Assembly: GCA_027356675.1 (NCBI GenBank)
Contig: DAHVXO010000228.1
Span: 1 to 9,715, forward strand
DNA from: Symbiobacteriaceae bacterium
GTDB lineage: Bacteria > Bacillota_E > Symbiobacteriia > Symbiobacteriales > Symbiobacteriaceae
Direction of reading: 5' to 3'
DNA: 9,715 nucleotides
Of the stretch, positions 1-7,056 are shown one piece after another. The position numbers and the translations under genes were made by a program. The notes under the pieces are model-generated. The model saw only the letters and a list, made by a program, of their open reading frames with translations. It was not told where the DNA came from and searched no databases. Position 1 is the first letter of the stretch. Every line of letters starts with the position of its first letter.

Positions 1-1
1 C

Positions 2-28
2 GAGGTGCGCCGCCGCAAGGGAGATTAG
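2..28 (+). CDS. 3' end of an upstream gene (partial, tentative)
   Basis: One forward frame reads EVRRRKGD and stops at TAG (26-28). The basic, charged ending is plausible for a protein C-terminus, and a terminator-like hairpin with a T run begins about 30 bases later, as expected after the last gene of a unit. The other two forward frames stay open well past the hairpin, which fits a real gene end less well. Nothing can be said about function from eight residues. Confidence 0.35.
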   Translation, partial: EVRRRKGD

Positions 29-59
29 GCGTCGCTCGGGCCGCTCCGGACGCGATCGC

Positions 60-82
60 AGGGGGCCATGCAGGCCCCTTTT
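60..82 (+). terminator. Rho-independent terminator of the upstream unit
   Basis: GGGGCC (62-67) pairs perfectly with GGCCCC (73-78) across a five-base loop. It can be extended by a G-T and an A-T pair (60-61 with 79-80), and it runs directly into TTTT (79-82). This is a compact, GC-rich intrinsic terminator. It separates whatever lies upstream from the operon that starts at the symporter gene. Confidence 0.65.
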
Positions 83-112
83 GCGCGGGACAGGCCATGT
101 CAGGTGTAAAAA

Positions 113-129
113 GGCTAGAAAGTCTAGTC
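113..129. promoter_or_regulatory. Inverted repeat upstream of the symporter, possible operator
   Basis: GGCTAGA (113-119) and TCTAGTC (123-129) form an inverted repeat around AAG, with a CTAGA/TCTAG core and one G-T mismatch in the arms. It lies about 70 bases before the symporter start and just upstream of a possible -10 element, where an operator would be expected. The matching protein is unknown. The motif does not have the GT...AC layout usual for GntR-family operators, so the GntR protein encoded at 8833 is not an obvious ligand. Confidence 0.3.
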
Positions 130-151
130 AAAATAGTGTCAAGGATATGAT
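125..151 (+). promoter_or_regulatory. Candidate promoter of the transport operon
   Basis: TATGAT (146-151) matches the -10 consensus TATAAT at five of six positions. The best nearby -35 is TAGTCA (125-130), four of six, with a short 15-base spacer. It lies between the upstream terminator and the first gene of the operon, where a promoter is needed. The -35 half is weak and overlaps the inverted repeat at 113-129, so an activator or repressor may act here. Another sigma factor or a different start site is possible. Confidence 0.3.
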
Positions 152-195
152 CATGCTGGGGTGAATCCTTCTCTCCATACCGAGGAGTGGCGGGC

Positions 196-1620
196 ATGAA
201 CTGGTGGAATCTGATCTTCTTTATCGCCTTCATCCTGGGTACCGCGTGGATCGGGGTAACGGCGGGCCGGCGTGACACTCGAACGCGGGAGGATTTCCTC
301 GTGGGCAACCGCCAGGTCGGTACCACCTTCCTGGCAGCCATCCTGATTGCCACGTGGGCCAGCAGCTACACCATTTTGGCCAGCGCTGAGGTCGGCTACC
401 TCTATGGCGTTAGCGGCGCCCTCTGGTACGCCGTAGGCGTCGCTGTGCCAATCCTGTTCTTCCTCTTCCCCGTCAACCTGGTACGCCGGATTCGTGCTGC
501 TGCGCCCAGGGCCTACACGGTCGTGGAGTATATCGGCTCCCGATTCGACCGGAAAACCCATCTGCTTGCCCTGGTGATCATGTTCACAGGCACCATCCTC
601 GAGGTGGTGGCCCAGACATACGGCCTCAGTATGACGCTCCTGTCGTTCGCTGGGCTCTCGCCCAAGATCGGTGTCTGGCTGGTGGGCAGCGCCTTCGTGG
701 TGGCGGTCTCCTCCGGCGGTGAATGGTCGCTGGCGGCCATCAACTATATGCTGCTGATTGTCATGGGTATCGCCTTTCCAACCGTCATCGCCGTAGGGTT
801 ACTCGTGATCGGGGGACCCGATGCCGTCGTTCAGTTGCCGGCCAACCACCGGGATTTGTTGGCATGGGGACCGGCCAACATGCTCAACTTCTTCCTACTG
901 CTGACCGCCCTCACCCTCACGGAGCCAGTGATCTGGCAGCAGATCTTTGCAGGGCGCAGCGACCGTGGCGTCGCCAAGGCTGTTGGGGCGATGTCTCTGG
1001 GCTGGATACCCCTCGCCCTTGCCGGGGGACTCTTCGGGCTGATGGGCGCCCATTACTTCGGAGTCGGGATGCTGCGCGACCCGTCGTCAGTAGCGCCAAA
1101 CTTTGTGCAATCCGCCCTGCCCCAGTGGGTCGGGATCACCTTTCTAATTGGGCTCACAGCGGTGCACGTCTCGACCGCCGCGGGCTACCTGCTTTCGGCG
1201 GTCGCAATCACTGAGGTTGACGTCCTCCAACGCTACGTCCCTCACAGTGACCGCTTCTCACGGTCGCTGGGTAACACACGGCTGGTCGCCGTCAGCATCG
1301 GCCTCGTGGCCATCATCCTGTCCCAATTCGCCGGTTCTCAGTTCCGCCTGCTTCTGCTCCAGTCCTCCTTCAAGGTCCCCATCCTCTTCCCCCTGATCGC
1401 AGGCCTCTTTCTCCCACCGCGCTGGCTCAGCGGAGACGGTGCGTTCTACGGAACCCTGGTGGGTCTGGTCGCAGGCGTCTCGATTTATAGCTTCAGGTGG
1501 TCCGTGGGCGGACTCCCGTCCGACTTGGCAGGTACGCTCGCGGCACTCCTGTTGTACATCGTGTTCTCTTTGTCCATCAGTCGCCTTGGGGCCCGGGGCG
1601 CTGTGAAACGAGAGAGCTGA
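196..1620 (+). CDS. Sodium:solute symporter family (SSS) transporter
   Basis: Membrane carrier of 474 residues, the usual size for the SSS family, whose members couple Na+ entry to uptake of sugars, amino acids, vitamins or organic acids. About 12-13 hydrophobic segments can be seen. Residues 33-78 (DFLVGNRQVG, then SYTILASAEVGYLYG) match the conserved TM1-TM2 region. HVSTAAGYLLSA (324-335) matches the TM8 segment that carries the Ser-Thr pair of the Na2 site (S326, T327). The loop-TM motif usually written GG..AV..TD..Q reads GGEWSLAAINYML (174-186), so the acidic residue is Asn. I chose ATG 196 because GAGGAG (182-187) lies 8 bases before it; the GTG at 187 would sit on that ribosome binding site. 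The next gene starts 34 bases after the stop with no terminator between, so this is probably the first gene of the operon. The substrate is unknown. Confidence 0.9.
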   Translation: MNWWNLIFFIAFILGTAWIGVTAGRRDTRTREDFLVGNRQVGTTFLAAILIATWASSYTILASAEVGYLYGVSGALWYAVGVAVPILFFLFPVNLVRRIRAAAPRAYTVVEYIGSRFDRKTHLLALVIMFTGTILEVVAQTYGLSMTLLSFAGLSPKIGVWLVGSAFVVAVSSGGEWSLAAINYMLLIVMGIAFPTVIAVGLLVIGGPDAVVQLPANHRDLLAWGPANMLNFFLLLTALTLTEPVIWQQIFAGRSDRGVAKAVGAMSLGWIPLALAGGLFGLMGAHYFGVGMLRDPSSVAPNFVQSALPQWVGITFLIGLTAVHVSTAAGYLLSAVAITEVDVLQRYVPHSDRFSRSLGNTRLVAVSIGLVAIILSQFAGSQFRLLLLQSSFKVPILFPLIAGLFLPPRWLSGDGAFYGTLVGLVAGVSIYSFRWSVGGLPSDLAGTLAALLLYIVFSLSISRLGARGAVKRES

Positions 1621-1654
1621 AGTTTCCATATCCAACTCGTGGGGGGTTAGAAGT

Positions 1655-3307
1655 ATGAGTAGACGTTTGATGGCTGCCGCCCTCGCCCTGTCCCTTCTGG
1701 CACTGACCGCTTGCTCCAGCAAGCCCGCGCCTAGCAACGCCGGCAACACTCAGAGCAGCACCAGCAACAGCAACAGCGCCACTGGGCCGAAGAAGGGCGG
1801 CGCCCTCGTCTTCGGAATTGAGGCAGAGCCTGATGTGCTGGATCCGCATCGTGAGGGTGGGTGGATCACCTTTCGCGTGACCCACCAGATTTTCGAGTCG
1901 CTGGTGACGGAGGACCTTTCCAAGCCCGCCACAGATGTGTCGCTGCCGCCGCTGAAGGGCGGCCTCGCCGAAAAGTGGGATGTCTCGGCGGATGGAAAGA
2001 CATACACCTTCTACCTGCGCAAGGGCGTCAAGTTCCACGACGGCGAACTGTTCAACGCCCAGGCAGTCGACTTCAATATCCGCCGGGTCTGGGACAAGAA
2101 GTTCCCGTACTATGATGCCCGTTCGTCCATCGGCCTGCATACCTGGCAGGCGCTCAAGGAGATCAAGATTGTCGACGACTCCACCATTCAATTGATCCTG
2201 GACCGACCGTTCGAGCCATTCTTGCGCATGATCGCCCAGGGCTCCATGGGGACCGCCAGCATCATGAGCCCGGCCGCCCTGAAGAAATACGGCCAGGATC
2301 AGGTAGGCGAGCACCCGACCGGCACCGGCCCCTTCAAGTTCGTCGAACGGGTCCGCGGCCAGAAGATCGTGTTGGCCCGGAACGAGGAGTACTGGGGCCA
2401 GAAGGCCTACCTTGACCGGGTGATCTTCCGCCCGCTTCCGGAAGCAGCCTCTCGTGTCACCGCTCTGCAGACCGGCGAGGCCGACCTGATCGCCGTTCCG
2501 CCGCCCGACTCAGTCGATCAACTGAAATCCAAGGGCTTCGACGTGATCATGGGCACCGTTCCTCACGTCTGGTACCTGGCCATGAATTTCAAGGATCCCA
2601 TCATCTCCAAGGACGTGCGGGTCCGGCAGGCGATCGCCATGGCGATTGACCGGGAAGGCATGGCCAAGAACCTGCTGAAGGACACGGCCACTGCGGCCTA
2701 TAGCATTCAGTCCCCGGCCAATGAGGCCTTCGATCCCGCCTTTAAGGATTACGCCTACGATCCGGACAAGGCGAAGAAGCTGCTGGCCGACGCCGGCTTT
2801 GCGAACGGCTTCGAGACCACCTTCCAAGTCTCGGTGGACGGTTCAGGGCAGCTGATTCCCGTGCCTATGGCCGAGTGGATTCAGCGGGACCTGGCCAAGA
2901 TCGGCATCAAGGTCAAGCTCGATACCTACGAGTGGAACACCTATTTGGGCAAGTGGGTTGGCGGCATGGAGCCCGGAATCGGCTTTAACCAGATGTCCTG
3001 GGGCTTTTCGACCCCCTACTTCCTCTACATCATCGCCCACTCCAAGTACGCCGCACCGGTGGGCCTCAATAGCGGCCGCTACAACAACAAGGCGGTCGAC
3101 GATCTGATGGACAAGGCCACCCAGGAGCTGGACCCGAAGAAGGCACAGCCGCTATGGCGGCAGGTCAACGAGCAGCTCTCAAAGGACGCCGCCTTCATCC
3201 CGATCATCTCCGACAAGGCCCCGCATGCCATGACCAAGAAGGTAAAGGGCTTTGTCGTCCCCGCCCAGGAGTGGTTCGACCTGAGCCTCGTCTGGCTTGA
3301 CAAGTAA
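1655..3307 (+). CDS. Extracellular substrate-binding lipoprotein of a peptide/nickel-type ABC importer
   Basis: A 550-residue SBP_bac_5 (OppA/DppA-like) protein that should capture the substrate outside the membrane and deliver it to the permeases encoded just downstream. The N-terminus is a lipoprotein signal: MSRR, a hydrophobic core, and lipobox LTAC with the lipidated cysteine at residue 20. A Ser/Asn/Thr-rich linker (about 21-45) of the kind that tethers Gram-positive lipoproteins follows. Family landmarks are GGALVFGIEAEPDVLDPH (48-65), a GLAEKWDVSADGKTYTFYLR stretch near residue 103, GTGPFKFVERVRGQ, ARNEEYWG and VRQAIAMAIDR. The start at 1655 follows GGGGGG (1641-1646) by 8 bases. Substrates of this family include peptides, nickel chelates, opines and glutathione, and specificity cannot be read by eye. 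The pcp gene in the same operon favours a peptide-like ligand. Confidence 0.93.
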   Translation: MSRRLMAAALALSLLALTACSSKPAPSNAGNTQSSTSNSNSATGPKKGGALVFGIEAEPDVLDPHREGGWITFRVTHQIFESLVTEDLSKPATDVSLPPLKGGLAEKWDVSADGKTYTFYLRKGVKFHDGELFNAQAVDFNIRRVWDKKFPYYDARSSIGLHTWQALKEIKIVDDSTIQLILDRPFEPFLRMIAQGSMGTASIMSPAALKKYGQDQVGEHPTGTGPFKFVERVRGQKIVLARNEEYWGQKAYLDRVIFRPLPEAASRVTALQTGEADLIAVPPPDSVDQLKSKGFDVIMGTVPHVWYLAMNFKDPIISKDVRVRQAIAMAIDREGMAKNLLKDTATAAYSIQSPANEAFDPAFKDYAYDPDKAKKLLADAGFANGFETTFQVSVDGSGQLIPVPMAEWIQRDLAKIGIKVKLDTYEWNTYLGKWVGGMEPGIGFNQMSWGFSTPYFLYIIAHSKYAAPVGLNSGRYNNKAVDDLMDKATQELDPKKAQPLWRQVNEQLSKDAAFIPIISDKAPHAMTKKVKGFVVPAQEWFDLSLVWLDK

Positions 3308-3313
3308 ACCCTG

Positions 3314-3354
3314 ACGGCCGGGGGCGGATGAGGATTCATACCGCCCCCTGTCGT
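3314..3354 (+). promoter_or_regulatory. Intercistronic hairpin between binding protein and permease
   Basis: GGGGGCGG (3320-3327) pairs perfectly with CCGCCCCC (3341-3348). The loop can fold further (ATGA 3328-3331 with TCAT 3336-3339) and the outer flanks ACG/CGT (3314-3316, 3352-3354) can also pair. No T run follows, so it is not a standard full terminator. Hairpins in this position of binding-protein operons commonly protect the upstream mRNA end or partly attenuate transcription, so that the binding protein is made in excess over the membrane parts. That role is inferred here. Confidence 0.55.
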
Positions 3355-3383
3355 ACCCTTCACTCCGAAAGGGGACGACCACC

Positions 3384-4343
3384 ATGCTGAGGTTCATCAT
3401 CCGGCGCCTGTTGGTCCTGATCCCGGTTCTACTGGGCGTCTCCATCATGATCTTCCTGATCATCAAGCTCATCCCCGGTGATGCAGCCGTCTCCTCGTTG
3501 GGCGCCGGGGCGACCCAGGAGAACGTGAGGCTGGTCCGCCAGGCGCTGCACCTTGACCAGCCGATATACATTCAATACTGGGAATGGTTGAACCGAGCGC
3601 TCCGGGGCGACCTCGGCATGTCGATCGCCCTCAACACGCCGGTCGCCTCCGTGATCGTTCCCAAGTTTCTGAACACCGTGATCCTGACTATCGGGTCGCT
3701 GATCGTCGCCGTAGGCCTTGGGCTGTTGACAGGGCTGATAGCCGGCACGCGTCAGTACTCCGCTTTTGATCGCATCAGCATGTTCCTCGCTCTGGTGGGC
3801 GCCAGCATGCCGGTCTTCTGGCTCGGTTTGATCCTGATGTCCGTCTTTTCCCTCAAGCTGGGCTGGTTACCCTCCACGGGCATGTACGACATTCGGGGCG
3901 ACGGCGGCTTCATCGACCTGCTCAAACACCTGATCCTCCCGTCCATCGCCACCGCTACAGTCTCCACAGCCGTCATCGCCCGCCTCTCCCGCTCCACCCT
4001 CATCGAGGTGCTGCATGCCGACTTCATCAAGGCGCTGCGGGCCAAAGGGCTGCCCGAGTCTACGGTCATCCTCCGTCACGGGGTGCGTAACGGCCTGCCG
4101 CCAATCATCAACATCACGGGACTCCAGGTAGGCTACCTGTTAGGCGGCGCCCTCTTCACGGAGGTCGTCTTCTCCTGGCCGGGTATCGGGCTGCAACTCT
4201 ATAGCTCAATCACCGCCCGTGACATTCCGATGGTGCAGGCGGCGACGCTTTTTGTGGCGGTCTCGTTCGTGGTGGTGAACCTGCTCTCCGACGTGGTCAT
4301 CGCCTTCCTTGATCCGACGATCCGAGAGGGGGCCGAGATGTGA
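3384..4343 (+). CDS. ABC importer permease, DppB/OppB type
   Basis: A 319-residue inner-membrane permease of the BPD_transp_1 family, half of the transmembrane channel of the peptide/nickel-type importer. The N-terminus has the family pattern RRLLVLIPVLLGVSIMIFL followed by LIPGDA (29-34), and about six membrane segments are visible. The EAA-type cytoplasmic loop that docks onto the ATPase is HADFIKALRAKGL with RHGVRNGLPP (211-240), followed by the typical GGALFTEVVFSWPGIG (254-269) and a FLDPTIR ending. Length and order are normal for DppB/OppB. The start follows AAAGGGGA (3368-3375) by 8 bases. The stop codon overlaps the start of the next permease, so the two are probably translationally coupled. 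Confidence 0.94.
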   Translation: MLRFIIRRLLVLIPVLLGVSIMIFLIIKLIPGDAAVSSLGAGATQENVRLVRQALHLDQPIYIQYWEWLNRALRGDLGMSIALNTPVASVIVPKFLNTVILTIGSLIVAVGLGLLTGLIAGTRQYSAFDRISMFLALVGASMPVFWLGLILMSVFSLKLGWLPSTGMYDIRGDGGFIDLLKHLILPSIATATVSTAVIARLSRSTLIEVLHADFIKALRAKGLPESTVILRHGVRNGLPPIINITGLQVGYLLGGALFTEVVFSWPGIGLQLYSSITARDIPMVQAATLFVAVSFVVVNLLSDVVIAFLDPTIREGAEM

Positions 4344-5212
4344 TGGCGGCTGCCAACTTCAACCGGTCCCAAACCGCCGTGGTCTGGAAGGCTCTGAAAA
4401 AGGATAAGATGGCGGTCGCCGGTGCGGTGGTAATCCTTGTGGCCATCCTGGTCGCCATCCTGGCCCCGGTGCTCGCTCCTTATGACCCGACGGTGGGCGA
4501 AGGCGTGTTACGGCTGAAACCGCCGGGGACGCCGGGTCACATCCTGGGGCTGGACGATCAGGGCCGTGATATTCTCAGCCGCGTCATCTGGGGCGGTCGG
4601 ATCTCGATTACCGTCGGCATCGCCCCGGTGGTGGTCAGCGGGCTGATCAGCCTTTTTCTTGGGCTCTTTGCCGGATTCTACCGGGGGTTCTGGGGCGAGG
4701 CGATCATGCGGGTGCTCGACATCTTCTTTGCCTTCCCGATGGTGCTGCTGGCGATCGCCATTGCCGCCGTGCTCGGGCCCGGCATGCTCAACGTGATGCT
4801 GGCGGTCAGCATTGTGCTGGTGCCCTACGTCACACGGGTGGTTTACACCGCTACCACTGCGGAGCGGAACAAGGAGTATGTGATCGCCGCCCAGGCGGGC
4901 GGGGCGAGCAACCTGGAGCTCATGTTCAAGGAAATCATGCCCAACGTGCTTTCGCCTCTGATCGTTTACTCTACCACCATCATCGGGTTGATGATCGTCT
5001 ACGCCGCCGGTCTGAGCTTCCTGGGGCTGGGAATTCAACCTCCCGCCGCCGACTGGGGACGCATGACCTCCGACGGTCGGACCGTACTGACCCAGGGCTA
5101 CGCCCATGTGGCGACCATACCCGGGTTGCTGATCCTCCTGGTCTCCCTTGCCTTCAACATGTTGGGCGACGGGCTCCGGGACGCGCTCGACCCTCATCTC
5201 AAGTCGCAGTAA
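4340..5212 (+). CDS. ABC importer permease, DppC/OppC type
   Basis: A 290-residue partner permease of the preceding gene. A short cytoplasmic N-terminus leads into the first membrane segment (about 24-46), then the family landmark DDQGRDILSRVIWGGRISI (72-90), where most relatives have TD.LGRD. The EAA loop is EYVIAAQAGGASNLE with FKEIMPN (179-202). YAAGLSFLGLGIQPPAADWG (221-240) and the ending NMLGDGLRDALDP are also typical of DppC. Start choice is open: GTG 4340 gives a 4-base overlap with the upstream stop and 7 bases to AGGGGG (4327-4332), while ATG 4343 gives a 1-base overlap and 10 bases. The product differs by one residue. Confidence 0.94.
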   Translation: MMAAANFNRSQTAVVWKALKKDKMAVAGAVVILVAILVAILAPVLAPYDPTVGEGVLRLKPPGTPGHILGLDDQGRDILSRVIWGGRISITVGIAPVVVSGLISLFLGLFAGFYRGFWGEAIMRVLDIFFAFPMVLLAIAIAAVLGPGMLNVMLAVSIVLVPYVTRVVYTATTAERNKEYVIAAQAGGASNLELMFKEIMPNVLSPLIVYSTTIIGLMIVYAAGLSFLGLGIQPPAADWGRMTSDGRTVLTQGYAHVATIPGLLILLVSLAFNMLGDGLRDALDPHLKSQ

Positions 5213-5225
5213 GGGGGGCGTGACC

Positions 5226-6251
5226 GTGAGCGAAACAATTTTAACGGTACGGGACCTCAGCACCCATTTTCGGACCGAGGAGGGCACCGTCCGGGCGGTC
5301 GATGGCGTCAGCTTCACCATGAATCGGGGCGACATTATGGCGCTGGTCGGCGAATCCGGCTCCGGCAAGTCGGTGACGGGTCTTTCGCTCCTGCGCCTGG
5401 TACCGCGCCCCGGCAAGATTGTGGCCGGGCAGGTCCTGTTCAAGGGCGAGGACCTCTTGACCAAATCCGAAAAGGAGATGCGCCACTACCGGGGTAACCG
5501 CATCTCCATGATCTTTCAGAACCCCAATACCAGCCTCGACCCCGCATTTACGGTCGGTGAGCAGATCGTGGAGACGATCCGCCTCCACACGCCGCAGAGC
5601 CGAACCGACGCCATCCGGCAGGCGAGCCAGATGCTGGGGCTGGTCGGCATTCCCGACCCGCTGAGCACCCTGAACCACTACCCCCACTCCATGAGCGACA
5701 GCATGCGCCAGCGGGTCATGATTGCGATGGCGCTCTCGTGTAAGCCCGACCTTCTGGTTGCCGACGAGCCCACGACGGCGCTGGACGTCTCCGTGCAGGC
5801 ACAAATCCTGGACCTGCTGGAGCAACTCAACCGGGAGTTGGGCACCGCCATTCTGATGATCACCCACGACATGGGCGTCGTCTCGCGGCTCTGCAAGACG
5901 GTGGCGGTCATGTACGCCGGTCAGATCGTCGAGTATGCCAGCAAGGACGTAACCATGAACCAGCCCCAGCATCCATACACCACCGGGCTGATGAACAGCG
6001 TGCCACGGGTGGGAAGCCATTCCCGCACGCTGAAGGAGGATGGCACTCTGAGCCAGCGGCAGCGGCTCTTCCAGATCGACGGTGCACCGCCCAACCTGGC
6101 GAATCTGCCCCCCGGCTGCCCCTTTGCGCCCCGTTGCCGCGAGGCTGCAGAGGTCTGCCGGAGCCAGACTCCGCCTGTAATCGGGGTCGGCTCCGACCAT
6201 CTGGTACGCTGCCTCATGCGAGAGAAGGCAGGTGAACAGCATGCCGGCTGA
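5226..6251 (+). CDS. ABC importer ATPase, DppD/OppD type, with degenerate signature motif
   Basis: A 341-residue cytoplasmic ATPase that should power the importer with the second ATPase downstream. Walker A is GESGSGKS (42-49), Q-loop Q98, Walker B LLVADEP (176-182) with catalytic E181, D-loop TALD (184-187) and switch histidine H214 in ITHDMG. The ABC signature is abnormal: where relatives have F/L-S-G-G-M it reads MSDSM (156-160), so both glycines are lost (D158, S159), while the RQRVMIAMAL that follows is normal. The C-terminal peptide-transporter extension (about 248-330) is present with C298, C304, C311 and C329, the cysteine set associated with an iron-sulfur cluster in some relatives. 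I chose GTG 5226 because GGGGGG (5213-5218) lies 7 bases before it; the in-frame ATG at 5148 is inside the permease gene. The 3' end overlaps the next gene by 11 bases. Confidence 0.93.
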   Translation: MSETILTVRDLSTHFRTEEGTVRAVDGVSFTMNRGDIMALVGESGSGKSVTGLSLLRLVPRPGKIVAGQVLFKGEDLLTKSEKEMRHYRGNRISMIFQNPNTSLDPAFTVGEQIVETIRLHTPQSRTDAIRQASQMLGLVGIPDPLSTLNHYPHSMSDSMRQRVMIAMALSCKPDLLVADEPTTALDVSVQAQILDLLEQLNRELGTAILMITHDMGVVSRLCKTVAVMYAGQIVEYASKDVTMNQPQHPYTTGLMNSVPRVGSHSRTLKEDGTLSQRQRLFQIDGAPPNLANLPPGCPFAPRCREAAEVCRSQTPPVIGVGSDHLVRCLMREKAGEQHAG

Positions 6252-7038
6252 GACGCTCGTTGAGGTGCAGGCAATGTCCAAGGCCTACCCTGTCCGCAAG
6301 GGGTTAATCATCCCCCGGGTGGTGGGCGAGGTCAGGGCTGTGGATAACGTCTCGTTTTCGATCTTCAAGGGGGAGACCCTGGGTCTGATGGGCGAATCGG
6401 GCTGCGGTAAGACCACCGTCGGCCGCCTGGTGATGGGGTTGACCGAGCCTACCGCCGGGCAGGTGCTCTACCGAGGCCGGCGGTTCAGCGGGCTCTCCTA
6501 TCGTGAGACGCTCCCCTACCGGCAGAAGATGGCGATCATTTTCCAGGATCCCTACTCCTCGCTCAACCCCCGCAAGACCATCGGCAACATCATCATTGAC
6601 CCGATGAAGCGCTTTGGCCTACTGGGGAGCGACAAGGAGCGGCAGGAGCGGGTCCTGGAGCTGCTTGTGAAGGTAGGGCTCAATCCCGGCCACGCCAACC
6701 GCTATCCGCACGAATTCTCGGGTGGGCAGCGGCAGCGGATCGGCATTGCCCGGGCCCTGGCGGTGGAGCCGGAGTTCGTGGTATTGGACGAGCCGGTCTC
6801 GGCGCTCGATGTCTCGATTCAGGCTCAGGTACTCAACCTGCTCCAGGACCTTCAGCAGGAATTTGGCCTGACCTATCTCTTTATCGCCAACAACCTGAAC
6901 GTGGTGGAGTACATCGCCGACCGAGTGGCGGTGATGCACAAGGGCCAGATCGTGGAACTGGCTCCGAGTCACGAGTTGTACAGCAATCCACAGCACGCCC
7001 ACACGCGGCAACTGCTGTCGGCCATACTCGCGGTGTAG
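6241..7038 (+). CDS. ABC importer ATPase, DppF/OppF type, short and lacking the switch histidine
   Basis: A 265-residue partner ATPase. Walker A is GESGCGKT (51-58), Q-loop Q102, signature FSGGQ (159-163) intact, Walker B FVVLDEP (179-185) with E184, and D-loop SALD (187-190). The H-loop, normally FISHDL in this family, reads FIANNL (214-219), so the switch histidine is N217. The protein stops at [12 protein letters not shown], just where relatives continue for about 50-60 residues with the Cys-containing peptide-transporter extension; in length it resembles NikE rather than DppF. The sequence after the TAG goes straight to the pcp ribosome binding site, so no displaced tail is visible. I chose ATG 6241 because AGGTGA (6230-6235) lies 5 bases upstream; GTG 6232 lies within that site. 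It is in the same operon as its partner, with an 11-base overlap. Confidence 0.92.
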   Translation: MPAETLVEVQAMSKAYPVRKGLIIPRVVGEVRAVDNVSFSIFKGETLGLMGESGCGKTTVGRLVMGLTEPTAGQVLYRGRRFSGLSYRETLPYRQKMAIIFQDPYSSLNPRKTIGNIIIDPMKRFGLLGSDKERQERVLELLVKVGLNPGHANRYPHEFSGGQRQRIGIARALAVEPEFVVLDEPVSALDVSIQAQVLNLLQDLQQEFGLTYLFIANNLNVVEYIADRVAVMHKGQIVELAPSHELYSNPQHAHTRQLLSAILAV

Positions 7039-7056
7039 GGCAGGGAGGCTGAAGAA

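Noticed and set aside
3320..3348. Hairpin after the binding protein read as a full operon terminator
   Set aside because: No T run follows, and the downstream permease and ATPase genes belong functionally with the binding protein without a promoter of their own that I can see.
5148..5225. Upstream ATG for the first ATPase inside the permease gene
   Set aside because: The 26 extra residues match no ATPase N-terminus and have no ribosome binding site. GTG 5226 gives the normal start and follows GGGGGG by 7 bases.
4508..5464. A 318-codon minus-strand open frame opposite the DppC-type permease
   Set aside because: It is a His/Asp/Gly-rich antisense translation with no domain, while the permease reading is unambiguous.
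5241..6281. A 346-codon minus-strand open frame opposite the first ATPase
   Set aside because: It is fully covered by a gene with clear ABC motifs, and the translation shows no family signature.
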